Below, one piece after another: positions 32,019-40,235 of a stretch of 64,000 nucleotides of DNA. The first letter of the stretch is position 1, and each line of letters starts with the position of its first letter. A program made the translations under genes and the position numbers. A model generated the notes under the pieces. The model searched no databases. It worked only from the letters and a program-made list of their open reading frames with translations, and was not told the origin of the DNA. The stretch is from Microbacterium sp. 18062 (GTDB lineage Bacteria > Actinomycetota > Actinomycetes > Actinomycetales > Microbacteriaceae), in assembly GCF_902706225.1 (NCBI RefSeq), contig NZ_CACSKB010000007.1, positions 1-64,000 of the forward strand. Reading direction: 5' to 3'.

Positions 32019-34484
32019 TCAGTCATCCCATCGAACGCGTCCTCGGATGTCGCCGAGTCCGCGCGCCACGAGCAGCGTCCCGCTGCGTTCGAGGTCGGTC
32101 CAGTGTCCTGTCCCGCAGTCCCAGCGCCGCCATGCGTGCGGGTCTGCGCTGACGCTGATCTCCGCGGACTCGCCTCCGCCGACCTCGACGGCCGACCAGC
32201 CGATCAGCCGCACCGGCAGTTCGGGGTCGTCCGGGGCGAAGTAGAGCTGGACCACTTCGCGTGAGAGCCGGTCGGAGGTGTTGCGGACGGTCACCTGCAC
32301 GGACGGGAGGTCGCCGTCGGTCGCCGGCTGCACGCGCTCGTACTGCCAGGAGCCGTAGCCGAGACCGTGCCCGAACCAGTACGCGGGCTCCGGCGCCCTG
32401 CCCGCGGCGTGTGCGCGGTAGCCCACGAACGGGCCCTCCGTGTAGGTGAGCATGCCGTCCGGTGCGGGATCCACGTCCCACGCCGCAGCGGCGCCGTCCG
32501 ACCGGGGCCACGTGGTCGTGAGCCGTCCCGTGGGCTCGACGTGGCCGAAGAGCGCGGCGGCGATGGCGCGACCGCCCTCCTGGCCGGGAAGACCCGCCAG
32601 AAGGATCGCGTCGACCTCGTCGGCCCAGGGCATCAGCACCGGGCTGGCCGCATTGATCACGACGACGACCCGTTCGGCGACGGCGGCGACGGCGGAGACG
32701 AGCCGATCCTGTGCGCCGGGCAGACGCAGCGTCGACCTGTCCTGCGACTCCGTCTCCTCGTGGGCGGTCACGCCGACGACGACGACGGCGACCTCGGCTC
32801 CGCGTGCCGCCGCGACCGCGTCCGCGATGGCTGCGTCGTCGCCCGACGGAGCGGGTCGCGCGATCAAGGCCACCTGAGTTCGTGGGAACCCTGCGGGATC
32901 GAGCTCCGCTTCGATCGTGACGGGGCCGGTGATCGTCGCCTCGGTCCGAGCACGCGGCGGAGCGAGCAGTCCTTCGCCGGGGATGCCGGTGAGCGGCGCC
33001 ACGCGGATCGACTCGCGGTGCGGTCCAGCGCTCAGCACCCAGCTGCCGAGGCCCATCACCCCCAACTCCAGCGGTGTCTGCTCCGTGACCCGCGCGAGAA
33101 GACGGACGCGCACGCCGGGCTCGTCCGTCTCGCCGGCCAGGCCGATGTATCGCTTGCCGTCGCCCACGTGCTGGTCGCGCACGATCGCGCCGTCGGCCGC
33201 GATGAGCTGGAAGCGCATGCCGGGCTCGCCGTCGAGGGGGTCGACGATGAAGCCTGGTCGCGCGCACGGCGGCAGGCCGCTCAGCTCCACACCTCGGACG
33301 GCCGCAGGCGGCGTCGCGGCGAACTCGGTGATGCCGTCGATCACGTTGGTGCAGTGCGGTGCGGTCACCTCCGGGGAGCCTCCGCCCATCAGCAGGGTCT
33401 CCCACGCGGGCGTGCCGACGATGGTCACTGAGGCGTCGCGCCGCAGTGGCAGTGTGCCGTCGTTCTTCAGCACCGTCATCGCCGAGGCGGCGAGCTCGAG
33501 CAGCTCGCCGCGAGAAACCGCGGTCGGATGCGTCGCCGCCGACGACGAGGCGACGGAACCGGGGTCGAGCCGGCCGGTGCGATGCGCCAGCCGCAACAGT
33601 CGGCGCACATGGTCATCGATCACGTCTTCCGGGACGAGGCCGGTGCGCACCGCCTCGACGAGGCTCTCACCCCACGGGCCGTCCGGACCGGGGAGGACGA
33701 CGTCCAGCCCGCCGCGCACCGATTCCACCGTCGTATGCACGGAGAAGAAGTCGGACACGACGAGGCCGTCGAACCCCCACTCGCCTTTCACGACGCCGTT
33801 CACGAGGTCGGAATGCTGGGACGCCGGGATGCCGTTGACGCGGTTGTACGCGGTCATCAGAGCCCATGCCCCGCCCTCCTCGACGGCGATCTCGAAGGGC
33901 AGCAGATAGACCTCGCGGAGCGTCGTCTCGTCGACACGGACGTCGACGTGGTGGCGGTCGGTCTCGGAGTCGTTGGCGACGAAGTGCTTCACGCACGCGG
34001 CGACGCCGCGCTCCTGGAGACCACGGACGTATGCGGCAGCGAGGCGTCCGGTCAGGAGCGGGTCTTCGGAGTAGGCCTCGAAGAGGCGGCCCGCCCGGGG
34101 GCTCCGGTGGAGGTTGATCGTCGGCCCCAGCAGCAGATGGGTGTTCTGCCGCAGTGCCTCGTCGGCAAGGAGCGCGCCGACGCGGCGGAGCACGTCCTCG
34201 TTCCACGTGGCCGCGAGCAGCGAGGCGTTGGGAAGGGACGCCGTGGGCTCGCCGCCGCTCATCGACAGGCCCTTCACCCCGACGGGTCCGTCCGACATGC
34301 CGATCGGCGGCAGTCCGATCCGCTCGTCGCCCGTGAGCGAGAGGAAGGACGAGCCCGTCAACAGCGTCACCTTGGCGGACAGATCGAGTCGGCCGAGCAG
34401 GTCCTCGAAGAACTGCTCGTCGGCCGGCCGCGTCATCCCGACGCGATCGGGGTGTGTGAGAGGCGGTCGACCCTGCGTGGTCAC
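32019..34484 (-). CDS. Glycoside hydrolase family 3 (beta-glucosidase type)
   Basis: 821 aa from a GTG at 34484 overlapping the ATPase stop; an ATG at 34436 is a later option. N-terminal GH3 barrel: KHFVANDSETDRHHVD and the nucleophile Asp in GLVVSDFFSVHTT (about residues 245-250; the usual SDW reads SDF). The C-terminal sandwich and a fibronectin-III-like end (VQVTVRNTSDRLSREVVQLYF) are present. No signal peptide is seen, so it should act inside the cell on sugars brought in by the ABC importer encoded upstream in the same operon. Confidence 0.92.
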   Translation of the reverse strand: MTTQGRPPLTHPDRVGMTRPADEQFFEDLLGRLDLSAKVTLLTGSSFLSLTGDERIGLPPIGMSDGPVGVKGLSMSGGEPTASLPNASLLAATWNEDVLRRVGALLADEALRQNTHLLLGPTINLHRSPRAGRLFEAYSEDPLLTGRLAAAYVRGLQERGVAACVKHFVANDSETDRHHVDVRVDETTLREVYLLPFEIAVEEGGAWALMTAYNRVNGIPASQHSDLVNGVVKGEWGFDGLVVSDFFSVHTTVESVRGGLDVVLPGPDGPWGESLVEAVRTGLVPEDVIDDHVRRLLRLAHRTGRLDPGSVASSSAATHPTAVSRGELLELAASAMTVLKNDGTLPLRRDASVTIVGTPAWETLLMGGGSPEVTAPHCTNVIDGITEFAATPPAAVRGVELSGLPPCARPGFIVDPLDGEPGMRFQLIAADGAIVRDQHVGDGKRYIGLAGETDEPGVRVRLLARVTEQTPLELGVMGLGSWVLSAGPHRESIRVAPLTGIPGEGLLAPPRARTEATITGPVTIEAELDPAGFPRTQVALIARPAPSGDDAAIADAVAAARGAEVAVVVVGVTAHEETESQDRSTLRLPGAQDRLVSAVAAVAERVVVVINAASPVLMPWADEVDAILLAGLPGQEGGRAIAAALFGHVEPTGRLTTTWPRSDGAAAAWDVDPAPDGMLTYTEGPFVGYRAHAAGRAPEPAYWFGHGLGYGSWQYERVQPATDGDLPSVQVTVRNTSDRLSREVVQLYFAPDDPELPVRLIGWSAVEVGGGESAEISVSADPHAWRRWDCGTGHWTDLERSGTLLVARGLGDIRGRVRWDD

Positions 34485-35284
34485 ACTGGCTCCGTCGGCG
34501 CGAACTGGGACGGCTTGGATCCCGTGATCCATCCGACGACGGAGTCGTTGTCGGTGTCCCTCGTGCGCACGTCGGCGACCTTGCGGCCTCGGTTGAGGAT
34601 CACGATGCGATCGGCGACCGCGAAGCACAGCGGCAGATCGTGGGTGACGATGATGACGGCGATGCCCCTGGCGGCCAGGCGGGCGATGAGATCCTCGACC
34701 TGGCGCGTCTGCTGATACCCCAGGGCGGCGGTCGGCTCGTCGAGCAGCAGGATGCCGCCGCGTTCCTCCTCCCCGGTGACGCGCACAGCCGAACGGGCCA
34801 ATGCCACCACCTGTCGCTGGCCGCCGGAGAGCATCTCGACGGGGCGCGTCATCGGCGCGGTCGTCACGCCGAGCGTCGCCAGCTCCTGCTCGGCGTCGCG
34901 ACGCATCCGCTTGCGATCGAGCCAGCCGAGCCATCCGAACGGTCCGCGTACGACCGGCTCCTCGCCCAGCGTGATGTTGGTGGCGATGTCGAAGGCGTCG
35001 ACGAGCGCCAGATCCTGGTAGACCATCTGGATGCCGTGCGCCGCCGCGTCCGACGGGGTGTGGAAGCTCACCGCCTCGCCGTGCACGCGGATCGTTCCCA
35101 TGGTCGCACGGTGTGCGCCAGACATGACTTTCAGCAGCGTCGACTTCCCGGCGCCGTTGTCGCCGAGCAGAGCGACGATCTCGCCAGGATGCGCGTGGAG
35201 GTCCACACCGTCGAGCGCGCGCACGAATCCGTAGTGGAGACTGATGTCGCTGAGATCGAGAGCAGGGGTCGTCTTTTCGGTCAT
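34481..35284 (-). CDS. Sugar ABC transporter ATPase (single nucleotide-binding domain)
   Basis: 267 aa from the ATG at 35284. Walker A GDNGAGKST (about residues 36-44), Q-loop MVYQDLAL, signature LSGGQRQ, Walker B ILLLDEPTAALG and H-loop VTHDLPL. Most importers of this class (Rbs/Xyl/Frt type) carry one ATPase with two nucleotide-binding halves of about 500 aa; this one has a single domain, as in FrcA-type systems, and would act as a homodimer. It is 7 bases downstream of the permease gene. Confidence 0.9.
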   Translation of the reverse strand: MTEKTTPALDLSDISLHYGFVRALDGVDLHAHPGEIVALLGDNGAGKSTLLKVMSGAHRATMGTIRVHGEAVSFHTPSDAAAHGIQMVYQDLALVDAFDIATNITLGEEPVVRGPFGWLGWLDRKRMRRDAEQELATLGVTTAPMTRPVEMLSGGQRQVVALARSAVRVTGEEERGGILLLDEPTAALGYQQTRQVEDLIARLAARGIAVIIVTHDLPLCFAVADRIVILNRGRKVADVRTRDTDNDSVVGWITGSKPSQFAPTEPV

Positions 35285-35291
35285 CGTCGTC

Positions 35292-36365
35292 TCACTTGCC
35301 TTGTGCGCGACCGCGGCCCGCAAGGGACGAGGCGTCGGCGATCAGCCGGGAGGACACGAGCCCACCCGTGTACTTGTCGAGGGCGAGAGCGCCGATCAGC
35401 AGCGCACCCGTGATCACGTCGGTCCAGTACGGCTGGACGTTCTGGATCACGAGGTAGCTGTTGATGGTCGCTATCACCAGAGCACCCACCAGCACGAGCG
35501 GAAGGCTGCCTCGTCCGCCTGTCAAGGCCAGCCCCGACAGGGCGACGGCGGTGAGGGCTTCGAAAAGGATTCCCGGCGAGGCGGCGGGCGACGCCTGGGT
35601 GACGATGGCTGCCGTGACGATGCCGCCGAGCGCGGCGCACACCCCGCCGAGCACGAACCCCAGAACTCGGTAGCGGTCGCTCCTCACGCCCGATCGGCGC
35701 ACAGCCTCCGCGTTGCCTCCGACCGCCAGCATCCGTACTCCTGAGCGCATGCGGGTCAGGAAGAGGGTGCCGATCACGTAGAGGATCACCACGACGTACA
35801 CGGGTGCGGGAACGCCCAGATAGCGGTCGGTTCCGATGAACCGGAGGCTGGTCAACCCCGTGACCGGAATCCCTTTCGACAGGACGCTCGCGAGCCCGCC
35901 GAGGACGGCCAGCATGCCGATCGTCACGACGAGCGGATTCAGCCCACGGAGCACGATGAGCCCGTTGACCGCACCGATCCCGACACCGACCGCCAAGCCG
36001 ATGGCGATCGCGATCACCGGCGGAACGCCAGCATTCAGGAGAAGGCCGACGGTGACGCCCGCGAAGGCAGCGGTCCCGGGGATGGACAGATCGAGAGCGC
36101 CGGACATGACGCCGAAGGCGACGCTCGCGGCGAAGATGGAGGTGACCGCCGCCGCCCCGAGGATCAAGGCGAAGTTGGTCGGCGTGGCGAAGACAGGAGA
36201 GGTCGCTGCGAAGACGATCAGCATCACGATCCAGAGCACGATGATGCCGCGGCTGCGCAGGAAGGCGAGGACGCCCACCGTGGTCGTCCTGGCCGGCTTG
36301 TCCGCCCGCATCAAGGTGTCCATAGTCCCCGTCGCGGGGGGGGGGGGTGTCGGCGTGGTGTTCAT
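35292..36365 (-). CDS. Sugar ABC transporter permease (CUT2/ribose type)
   Basis: 357 aa counted from the ATG at 36365; an ATG at 36323 would remove 14 residues. About 9-10 transmembrane helices with GALDLSIPGTAAFAG in the core and the conserved GLNPLVVTIGMLAVLGGLA segment of the BPD_transp_2 family. The first 14 codons include a run of 12 G/C pairs encoding PPPP, so slippage there would shift translation from the upstream start but not from the internal one. It works with the binding protein upstream and the ATPase downstream. Confidence 0.9.
   Translation of the reverse strand: MNTTPTPPPPATGTMDTLMRADKPARTTTVGVLAFLRSRGIIVLWIVMLIVFAATSPVFATPTNFALILGAAAVTSIFAASVAFGVMSGALDLSIPGTAAFAGVTVGLLLNAGVPPVIAIAIGLAVGVGIGAVNGLIVLRGLNPLVVTIGMLAVLGGLASVLSKGIPVTGLTSLRFIGTDRYLGVPAPVYVVVILYVIGTLFLTRMRSGVRMLAVGGNAEAVRRSGVRSDRYRVLGFVLGGVCAALGGIVTAAIVTQASPAASPGILFEALTAVALSGLALTGGRGSLPLVLVGALVIATINSYLVIQNVQPYWTDVITGALLIGALALDKYTGGLVSSRLIADASSLAGRGRAQGK
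36336..36347. repeat. Homopolymer of 12 G (plus strand)
   Basis: Twelve consecutive G at the 5-prime end of the permease gene, the longest homopolymer I noticed in the window. It could be a slippage (phase-variation) tract or a length error in assembly. Confidence 0.85.
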
Positions 36366-36380
36366 ATCCAGCGCTCCGGC

Positions 36381-37382
36381 TCAGTCGTTGACTGTGATCG
36401 TGGCGACGGGCACGTACTTCTGGATGCCGTCCGCGGTCGGGTCGGCCGCCATCTTCTCGATCTGATCGACGCTGTTGACGATGTCCTGGCTGAACTGCAG
36501 CGCCACGACGCCGAACAGGTTGCCGCTCTCGACCTCGCCGAGCACCTCGTCGTTGCCACCGGCACCCGTGATGCACACGGATTGCGGGTCCAGGCCTGCC
36601 TGCTGCACCGCGCCGAGCGCGCCGAGCGAGGCCTCGTCGTTCTGCCCCACGAAGACGTTCGCGCCCGGGTTGCCCTGGATCGCGCTCAGCGTCGTCGTCT
36701 GAGACGCGAGCCGTTCCAGGCCGTTGTCGAGGGTCGAGACGATCTCCGCGTCGGACGCCTTCTCGGCGAGCGTCGCCGAGAAGGCGTCGTTGATCTGCTG
36801 CGACCCCGATTGCCCCGGAGGATCCTGCAGGAAGATGACCCGGCCCTCACCGTCCAGACGTTCGTCGATGCAGGCGGCGGTCGCCGTGGCCAGATCGGCG
36901 CCGTACGTCTCGTAGTCGATGGTGCTGAAGGTGATGCCCGGCTGGACTCCTGCGAAGCCGTAGTCCTCGGGTGTGCCGAGTGCCAGGACGACGACCCCTC
37001 TCTCCTGCGCCTTCTCGAAGACGGGGACCAGAGCGGCCGGGTTCAGCGCCATCGCCCAGACGGCGTCGACCTGCCCGTTCTCGATCCATGAGGTGACCTG
37101 CTGAGCCTGGGTCGCGGCATCGTTGTCCGGATCGGCGACGAGCACCTCGTGTCCTCGTTCGCCGGCGAGGGCTTCGAGTCCAGCGGCGAGTCCCGTCAGT
37201 GCCGGTGCCGACAGGTTCAGCGGGGAGAAGCCGATCCGAAGTGCGCCCTCGGCCTGCGTCGAGGCGGTCGTTGCGCCGGCGTCGGTTCCGCCGCCTCCCG
37301 AGCACCCCGTGAGAACGATGCTCGAGATCGCGAACGCGGCCAGGCCGTTCGCGACCCATCCTCGACGACGATGTTGTGCCAT
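36381..37382 (-). CDS. Sugar ABC transporter substrate-binding lipoprotein (Peripla_BP_4)
   Basis: 333 aa from the ATG at 37382 preceded by AGAGGAGAAGAAC. Signal peptide with basic AQHRRR, hydrophobic core and lipobox LTGC (Cys near residue 27). The mature domain shows RIGFSPLNLSAPALTGLAAGLEA, the VLVADPDNDAATQAQQV segment of the ribose/xylose-binding fold and SVCITGAGGNDEVL. It starts the operon SBP-permease-ATPase-GH3, which suggests uptake of a disaccharide or glycoside followed by intracellular hydrolysis. Confidence 0.9.
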   Translation of the reverse strand: MAQHRRRGWVANGLAAFAISSIVLTGCSGGGGTDAGATTASTQAEGALRIGFSPLNLSAPALTGLAAGLEALAGERGHEVLVADPDNDAATQAQQVTSWIENGQVDAVWAMALNPAALVPVFEKAQERGVVVLALGTPEDYGFAGVQPGITFSTIDYETYGADLATATAACIDERLDGEGRVIFLQDPPGQSGSQQINDAFSATLAEKASDAEIVSTLDNGLERLASQTTTLSAIQGNPGANVFVGQNDEASLGALGAVQQAGLDPQSVCITGAGGNDEVLGEVESGNLFGVVALQFSQDIVNSVDQIEKMAADPTADGIQKYVPVATITVND

Positions 37383-37735
37383 GTTCTTCTCCTCTTTGAG
37401 TGGCAGCACACGCCCGGTGCAGGCATGGTGGCGGATTCTCTCCCGCGCGATCCTCACTGAACAGCCCGACGGGGTGACCCGTCAAGAACTTTCCTTCGAT
37501 AGAAGGTATTTGAGGATGGCGGGCGACCGCAACGGTGCGGTCGGGGCGGCCGGCGCCGACGTTCGCGAGCGTCATGGCCTGCGGCCGGGTTCGATGCGGC
37601 GCGTGCGCGACCGGGTCGGCGCGGACGGGTCACCAGTCGTCGGACCGTGGGGTGGGTGATGCCTGCCGAGGCGCGGGGAGGCACCTGCGCCCCTCCACCC
37701 CTCGGGCGCGCCGTGGGGCGGGAAGGCGCAGTTCA
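37383..37735. other. Intergenic region with promoter of the sugar operon
   Basis: No convincing gene is present; short frames here lack start signals and family motifs. On the minus strand a TTGACG (37485 to 37480) is a likely -35 for the binding-protein gene, with a weak TTCAGT at -10 spacing of 18 (37461 to 37456). The rest up to the palindrome at 37736 is unassigned. Confidence 0.5.
37493..37506. promoter_or_regulatory. Candidate operator of the sugar-transport operon
   Basis: The inverted repeat CCTTC-GATA-GAAGG lies just upstream of the minus-strand TTGACG hexamer, in an AT-richer patch. A TetR- or LacI-type protein could bind there. I found no second copy. Confidence 0.4.
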
Positions 37736-37776
37736 CCTGTCGCGTCCGGTCGCCGAGACCGACCGGACGCGACAGG
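37736..37776. repeat. Palindromic repeat, family B copy 1 (probable ohr terminator)
   Basis: A perfect 16-bp stem CCTGTCGCGTCCGGTC/GACCGGACGCGACAGG with a 9-base loop, flanked by GTTCA and CGAAC. It lies 11 bases beyond the ohr stop codon and would terminate that transcript. A related copy is at 40086-40126. Confidence 0.75.
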
Positions 37777-37787
37777 CGAACCGGGGA

Positions 37788-38210
37788 TCAGTCCTCGGTG
37801 ACGCGCACCGTGACCTCGATGTTGCCGCGGGTCGCGTTGGAGTACGGGCACACCTGGTGCGCGGCATCCGCGAGTGCCTGCGCCTCGTCCTGCGGCAGCT
37901 CGGGGATCACGACCTCGAGCTCGACGGCCAGCTGGAACCCGCCCTCGCCGTTCGGGCCGATCTGCACGCGGGCGCCGACGCTCGTGTCGTGGATCGCGAC
38001 CTTCTGCGCGCGGGCGACGGACTGGAGGGCGCTGTGGAAGCAGGCCGCGTAGCCCGCCGCGAACAGCAGCTCGGGGTTCGGGGCGCCGCCGGCGCCGCCC
38101 ATCTCCTTCGGCACGCGCACGTCGATGTCGAGGATTCCGTCGGGCGTGACGACGTGGCCGTTGCGGCCGCCTCCGGTCGCGAGGGCCTCGGCGGTGTAGA
38201 GGACGTCCAT
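37788..38210 (-). CDS. ohr: Organic hydroperoxide resistance protein
   Basis: 140 aa, OsmC/Ohr family, thiol peroxidase for organic hydroperoxides. The peroxidatic Cys is in AACFHSAL (about residue 60) and the resolving Cys in VCPYSNATRGN (about 125); the latter motif is diagnostic of Ohr against OsmC. The ATG at 38210 follows AAAGGTG; a GTG three codons upstream would overlap that sequence. The ohrR gene lies directly upstream in the same direction, 61 bases away. Confidence 0.94.
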   Translation of the reverse strand: MDVLYTAEALATGGGRNGHVVTPDGILDIDVRVPKEMGGAGGAPNPELLFAAGYAACFHSALQSVARAQKVAIHDTSVGARVQIGPNGEGGFQLAVELEVVIPELPQDEAQALADAAHQVCPYSNATRGNIEVTVRVTED

Positions 38211-38271
38211 GGGGGTCACCTTTCTTCAGGGGTGTTGTCGGGGGTGTTCGGGGTTCGTCGCGGTGCGTCGG

Positions 38272-38706
38272 TCAGGACGCGTTGGCGGTCTGCACGCTCG
38301 CGGTGAGCGTGTGCAGGGAGTCGAGGAGGGCCTGGGCCGACTCCATCGACAGGCTCATGCAGGCGAACAGCTGCGCGGGCACGTCGGCCATCTCTTCACG
38401 GAGGGCCTGGCCGCGCGAGGTGAGCGCGACCGTCACGACCCGGCCGTCGGCCTCGCCGCGCGTGCGGGTGACGATGCCGGCGTTCTCGAGGCGCTTCAGC
38501 AGCGGTGAGAGCGTGCCCGAGTCGAGGGCGAGGTCGTCGCCGAGGGCTCGCACGGGGAGGGGGCCGCGGGTCCACAGCTGTACGAGCACCAGATACTGCG
38601 GGTAGGTGAGGCCCCACGGATCGAGCAGGCGTCGGTACGCCTGCGTCGTCGCCCGGCTCGCCGTGTAGAGCGAGAAGCACACCATCTCGTCGAGTGCGGT
38701 ACTCAT
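38272..38706 (-). CDS. ohrR: MarR-family organic peroxide sensor
   Basis: 144 aa from the ATG at 38706. The winged-helix core shows PQYLVLVQLW, LDSGTLSPLLKRLE and the wing RTRGEADGRVV. The redox-sensing Cys is the conserved one in EMVCFSLYTASR (residue 10). OhrR represses ohr until the Cys is oxidised by an organic hydroperoxide. Upstream, TTGTGCGC and TTGTGTGC on the minus strand (within 38708-38740) are candidate operator half-sites. Confidence 0.92.
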   Translation of the reverse strand: MSTALDEMVCFSLYTASRATTQAYRRLLDPWGLTYPQYLVLVQLWTRGPLPVRALGDDLALDSGTLSPLLKRLENAGIVTRTRGEADGRVVTVALTSRGQALREEMADVPAQLFACMSLSMESAQALLDSLHTLTASVQTANAS

Positions 38707-38774
38707 CCCCAAAGCATTGCACACAACCAAATAGCGCACAACTTATCCGTCTCTCCGTCTCTCCCTCTCTCGAA

Positions 38775-38847
38775 CCGCGAGACTGCACGGGGGCGCCGAG
38801 ACAGCGGGGTAACCCCACGGTCTCGGCGCCCCGCTGCAGTCTCGCGG
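38775..38847. repeat. Long palindromic repeat, family A copy 2
   Basis: 73 bases, the same nested palindrome as at 31219-31291. Relative to copy 1, one stem pair is G-C instead of T-A (both partners changed), and the loop has T for C. The remaining 308 bases between ohrR and the sulfurtransferase gene carry no gene that I can support. Confidence 0.88.
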
Positions 38848-39021
38848 CCCAGGGGGCTCGAGCCGAGGCGAGCCGGGAGCGGGCAGGGGCAGCGCCGGGA
38901 GCGGGCAGGGGGGCAGCGCCGGGAGCGCGGGGACGGAAGCGTGTGACCCAGGATGACGGCGGGTGACGCGGTGTGTCGTGGCGTCCTGGCAGCGTGCGAG
39001 CGGCGGAGGCAGGCTCGAAGG

Positions 39022-39894
39022 GTGACCTCCGCGCCCGCCCCGAGCCCCGTGATCGGCATCGCCGACATCGTGGCCGAGCGCGATCGCGGCCGGACCGTTC
39101 GGCTGCTTGACGTGCGGTGGCGGCTCGACCTGCCCGAGGGGCGCCCGGCGTATCTCTCCGGCCACCTGCCGGGCGCCGTCTATGTCGACCTCGAGCAGGA
39201 GCTGAGTCGTCCGGGCCATCCGGAGGAGGGGCGCCACCCCCTCCCGACACTCGCCGCGCTCGAGCAGGCGGCACGCCGGTGGGGCGTGGACCGGGGAGAC
39301 CTGGTCGTCGCCTACGACGACAACGACGGCGTCGCGGCCTCGCGCGCGTGGTGGCTGCTGCGTCGTCGAGGCGTCGACATCCGTGTGCTCGACGGGGGCC
39401 TGCGCGCCTGGATCGAGGCGGGACAGCTGCTCGACGGCGGCGACGTGCTCCCCGCGCCCGGGGACGTCGTGCTGCACGACGTCGACCCCGGCACGGCCAC
39501 GATCGACGACACGGCGCAGGCCCCGCGCAGCGGCGTGCTCATCGACGTGCGCTCACCGCTGCACTACCGCGGGGCGGTGCCGACCCCCGATCCGACCGCG
39601 GGGCACATCCCGGGCGCGGTCAACATCCCGACCCTCGCGCACGTCGCCCCCGACGGCACGCTGCGCGACCCGGACCAGGTGCGTCGCACGCTGGCGGATG
39701 CAGGCGGCGACCCCTCCGCGCCGATCGTCGTGTACTGCAGCTCGGGGATCGCCGCGACCCACACCGCGCTCGCCCTCGAGCACGCCGGCATCGACGCGCG
39801 CGTGTTCCCCGGCTCGTGGAGCCGCTGGTCGCGCACCCGGGGGCGCCCCGTCGCGGTCGGCCCGACCCCCTGGGGCGACGTCTTCGCCCACTGA
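39022..39894 (+). CDS. Sulfurtransferase (two-domain rhodanese)
   Basis: 290 aa from a GTG at 39022. Two rhodanese domains: the N-terminal, inactive one has SGHLPGAVYVDL and VAYDDNDG (no Cys); the C-terminal one has the active loop YCSSGIAATH (Cys about residue 242) with AGHIPGAVNIP before it. It moves sulfane sulfur from thiosulfate or 3-mercaptopyruvate to cyanide or thiols. It is convergent with an NtaA/DszA-type monooxygenase, an arrangement repeated at 55.7-57.9 kb. Confidence 0.9.
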   Translation: MTSAPAPSPVIGIADIVAERDRGRTVRLLDVRWRLDLPEGRPAYLSGHLPGAVYVDLEQELSRPGHPEEGRHPLPTLAALEQAARRWGVDRGDLVVAYDDNDGVAASRAWWLLRRRGVDIRVLDGGLRAWIEAGQLLDGGDVLPAPGDVVLHDVDPGTATIDDTAQAPRSGVLIDVRSPLHYRGAVPTPDPTAGHIPGAVNIPTLAHVAPDGTLRDPDQVRRTLADAGGDPSAPIVVYCSSGIAATHTALALEHAGIDARVFPGSWSRWSRTRGRPVAVGPTPWGDVFAH

Positions 39895-40235
39895 AGCGAA
39901 AGCCTCCCCGGAGAGGGGAGATCTCGCATCCTTCGCTGGTCGTCAGCGACTCAGGCCGCTGATCCGGAAGTCCTCATGCTTCGTCTCGCTGCGCTCGCTC
40001 GGCGACCGGCTTCGCCCGGCGACACCCGACCCGGACCCGGAGGACTTCGCCACGCCTCACCCGACGCGAAGGCCCCACCGGCTCACCTGTCGCGACCCGT
40101 CGGCCTCGGCGACCGGACGCGACAGGCGAACCGCACGTTCCACCTCACGCACCGCCCCGAAGGAGCACGCAGCACCCTGCAGGCCGACGGAGCAGCCGAC
40201 TCGAAGCTCGCTCCCGGCATCCGGGCCCTCCGCAC
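39895..40235. other. Convergent intergenic region with two hairpins
   Basis: 341 bases without a supportable gene between convergent genes. A short hairpin CTCCCC-GGAGA-GGGGAG (39904-39920) follows the sulfurtransferase stop, and palindrome family B copy 2 is at 40086-40126. Confidence 0.5.
40086..40126. repeat. Palindromic repeat, family B copy 2
   Basis: The outer arms CCTGTCGCG/CGCGACAGG and the flanking CTCA/CGAACC match copy 1 at 37736-37776; the inner part has diverged and pairs less well. As with copy 1 it lies downstream of genes and may serve as a terminator. Confidence 0.6.
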
